From Cladopsammia gracilis (Eukaryota > Cnidaria > Anthozoa > Scleractinia > Dendrophylliidae), in NCBI GenBank assembly GCA_022457155.1, contig JAJGOT010000136.1, forward strand, positions 925,001 through 989,000: a DNA stretch of 64,000 nt, given 5' to 3'. The first letter of the stretch is position 1; each line of letters starts with the position of its first letter. The notes under the pieces were generated by a model. That model did not search any database. It was given only the letters and a program-made list of their open reading frames with translations, and was not told the DNA's origin. A program made the position numbers and the translations under genes. Shown one piece after another: positions 63,876 through 64,000 of this stretch.

Positions 63876-64000
63876 TCATTATTTCCATCGACTGGTAACC
63901 ATGTTAATTATTTTTCTGACAATCTGAGACCGTCACTGTTCAAACGAAACAAGACATTTCATCATAAAACGTTTTGCATAAAAATAGAGTTTAATTTAAA

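Overview
The window reads as nuclear DNA of a cnidarian, most likely an anthozoan such as a stony coral. This is an inference. It rests on the AT-rich composition, the crowd of short non-autonomous transposons, an L2/CR1-like retrotransposon with a 2A-like peptide plus PHD finger, a Penelope-type GIY-YIG fragment and hammerhead-like motifs. No gene with a recognised ortholog was found, so the species is not identified.

The only host genes I can defend are four paralogous small secreted-peptide genes, three on + (coding from 11111, 19995 and 40158) and one on - (51541 down to 51308). All four start MNK, have a 24-residue signal peptide, then an L/M-L/I-R-A-G-R hexapeptide at residues 25-30 and an F-K/H-R site later. 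In the three + genes a phase-1 intron splits the coding region directly after that FKR/FHR, and a tiny second coding exon supplies a gene-specific C-terminus. A splice acceptor lies 12-34 nt before each ATG, so each gene has an upstream non-coding exon. TATA-linked candidates lie at 6240-6290 (gene 1), 18620-18680 (gene 2) and at a triplicated module at 35300-37882 (gene 3). A dead gene-2-like exon sits in the gene 1 intron, and the gene 3 terminal exon is duplicated at 45941.

Everything else is repeats. 1-6 kb: C-flanked element, microsatellite, tandem repeats. 7-13 kb: foldback element, MITEs, gene 1. 14-22 kb: MITE pair, tRNA-derived SINE, gene 2. 23-25.3 kb: two inverted tRNA-box MITEs and 39-bp arrays. 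27.2-30.9 kb: a nearly full-length L2/CR1-like LINE on - carrying an in-frame TAG between its two parts. 31.8-39 kb: MITE, LINE tails, duplicated promoter modules. 40-46.3 kb: gene 3 with a tandem duplication holding pogo-like elements, a nested TTAA element and two hammerhead-like motifs. 47.8-58.3 kb: MITEs, gene 4, TTAA elements, Penelope fragment. 58.7-64 kb: MITEs and tandem repeats.

Two related tandem repeats, a 106-bp and an 88-bp unit, recur through the window and fill introns of the peptide genes. Insertions into these known units give clean pre-insertion boundaries for several elements.
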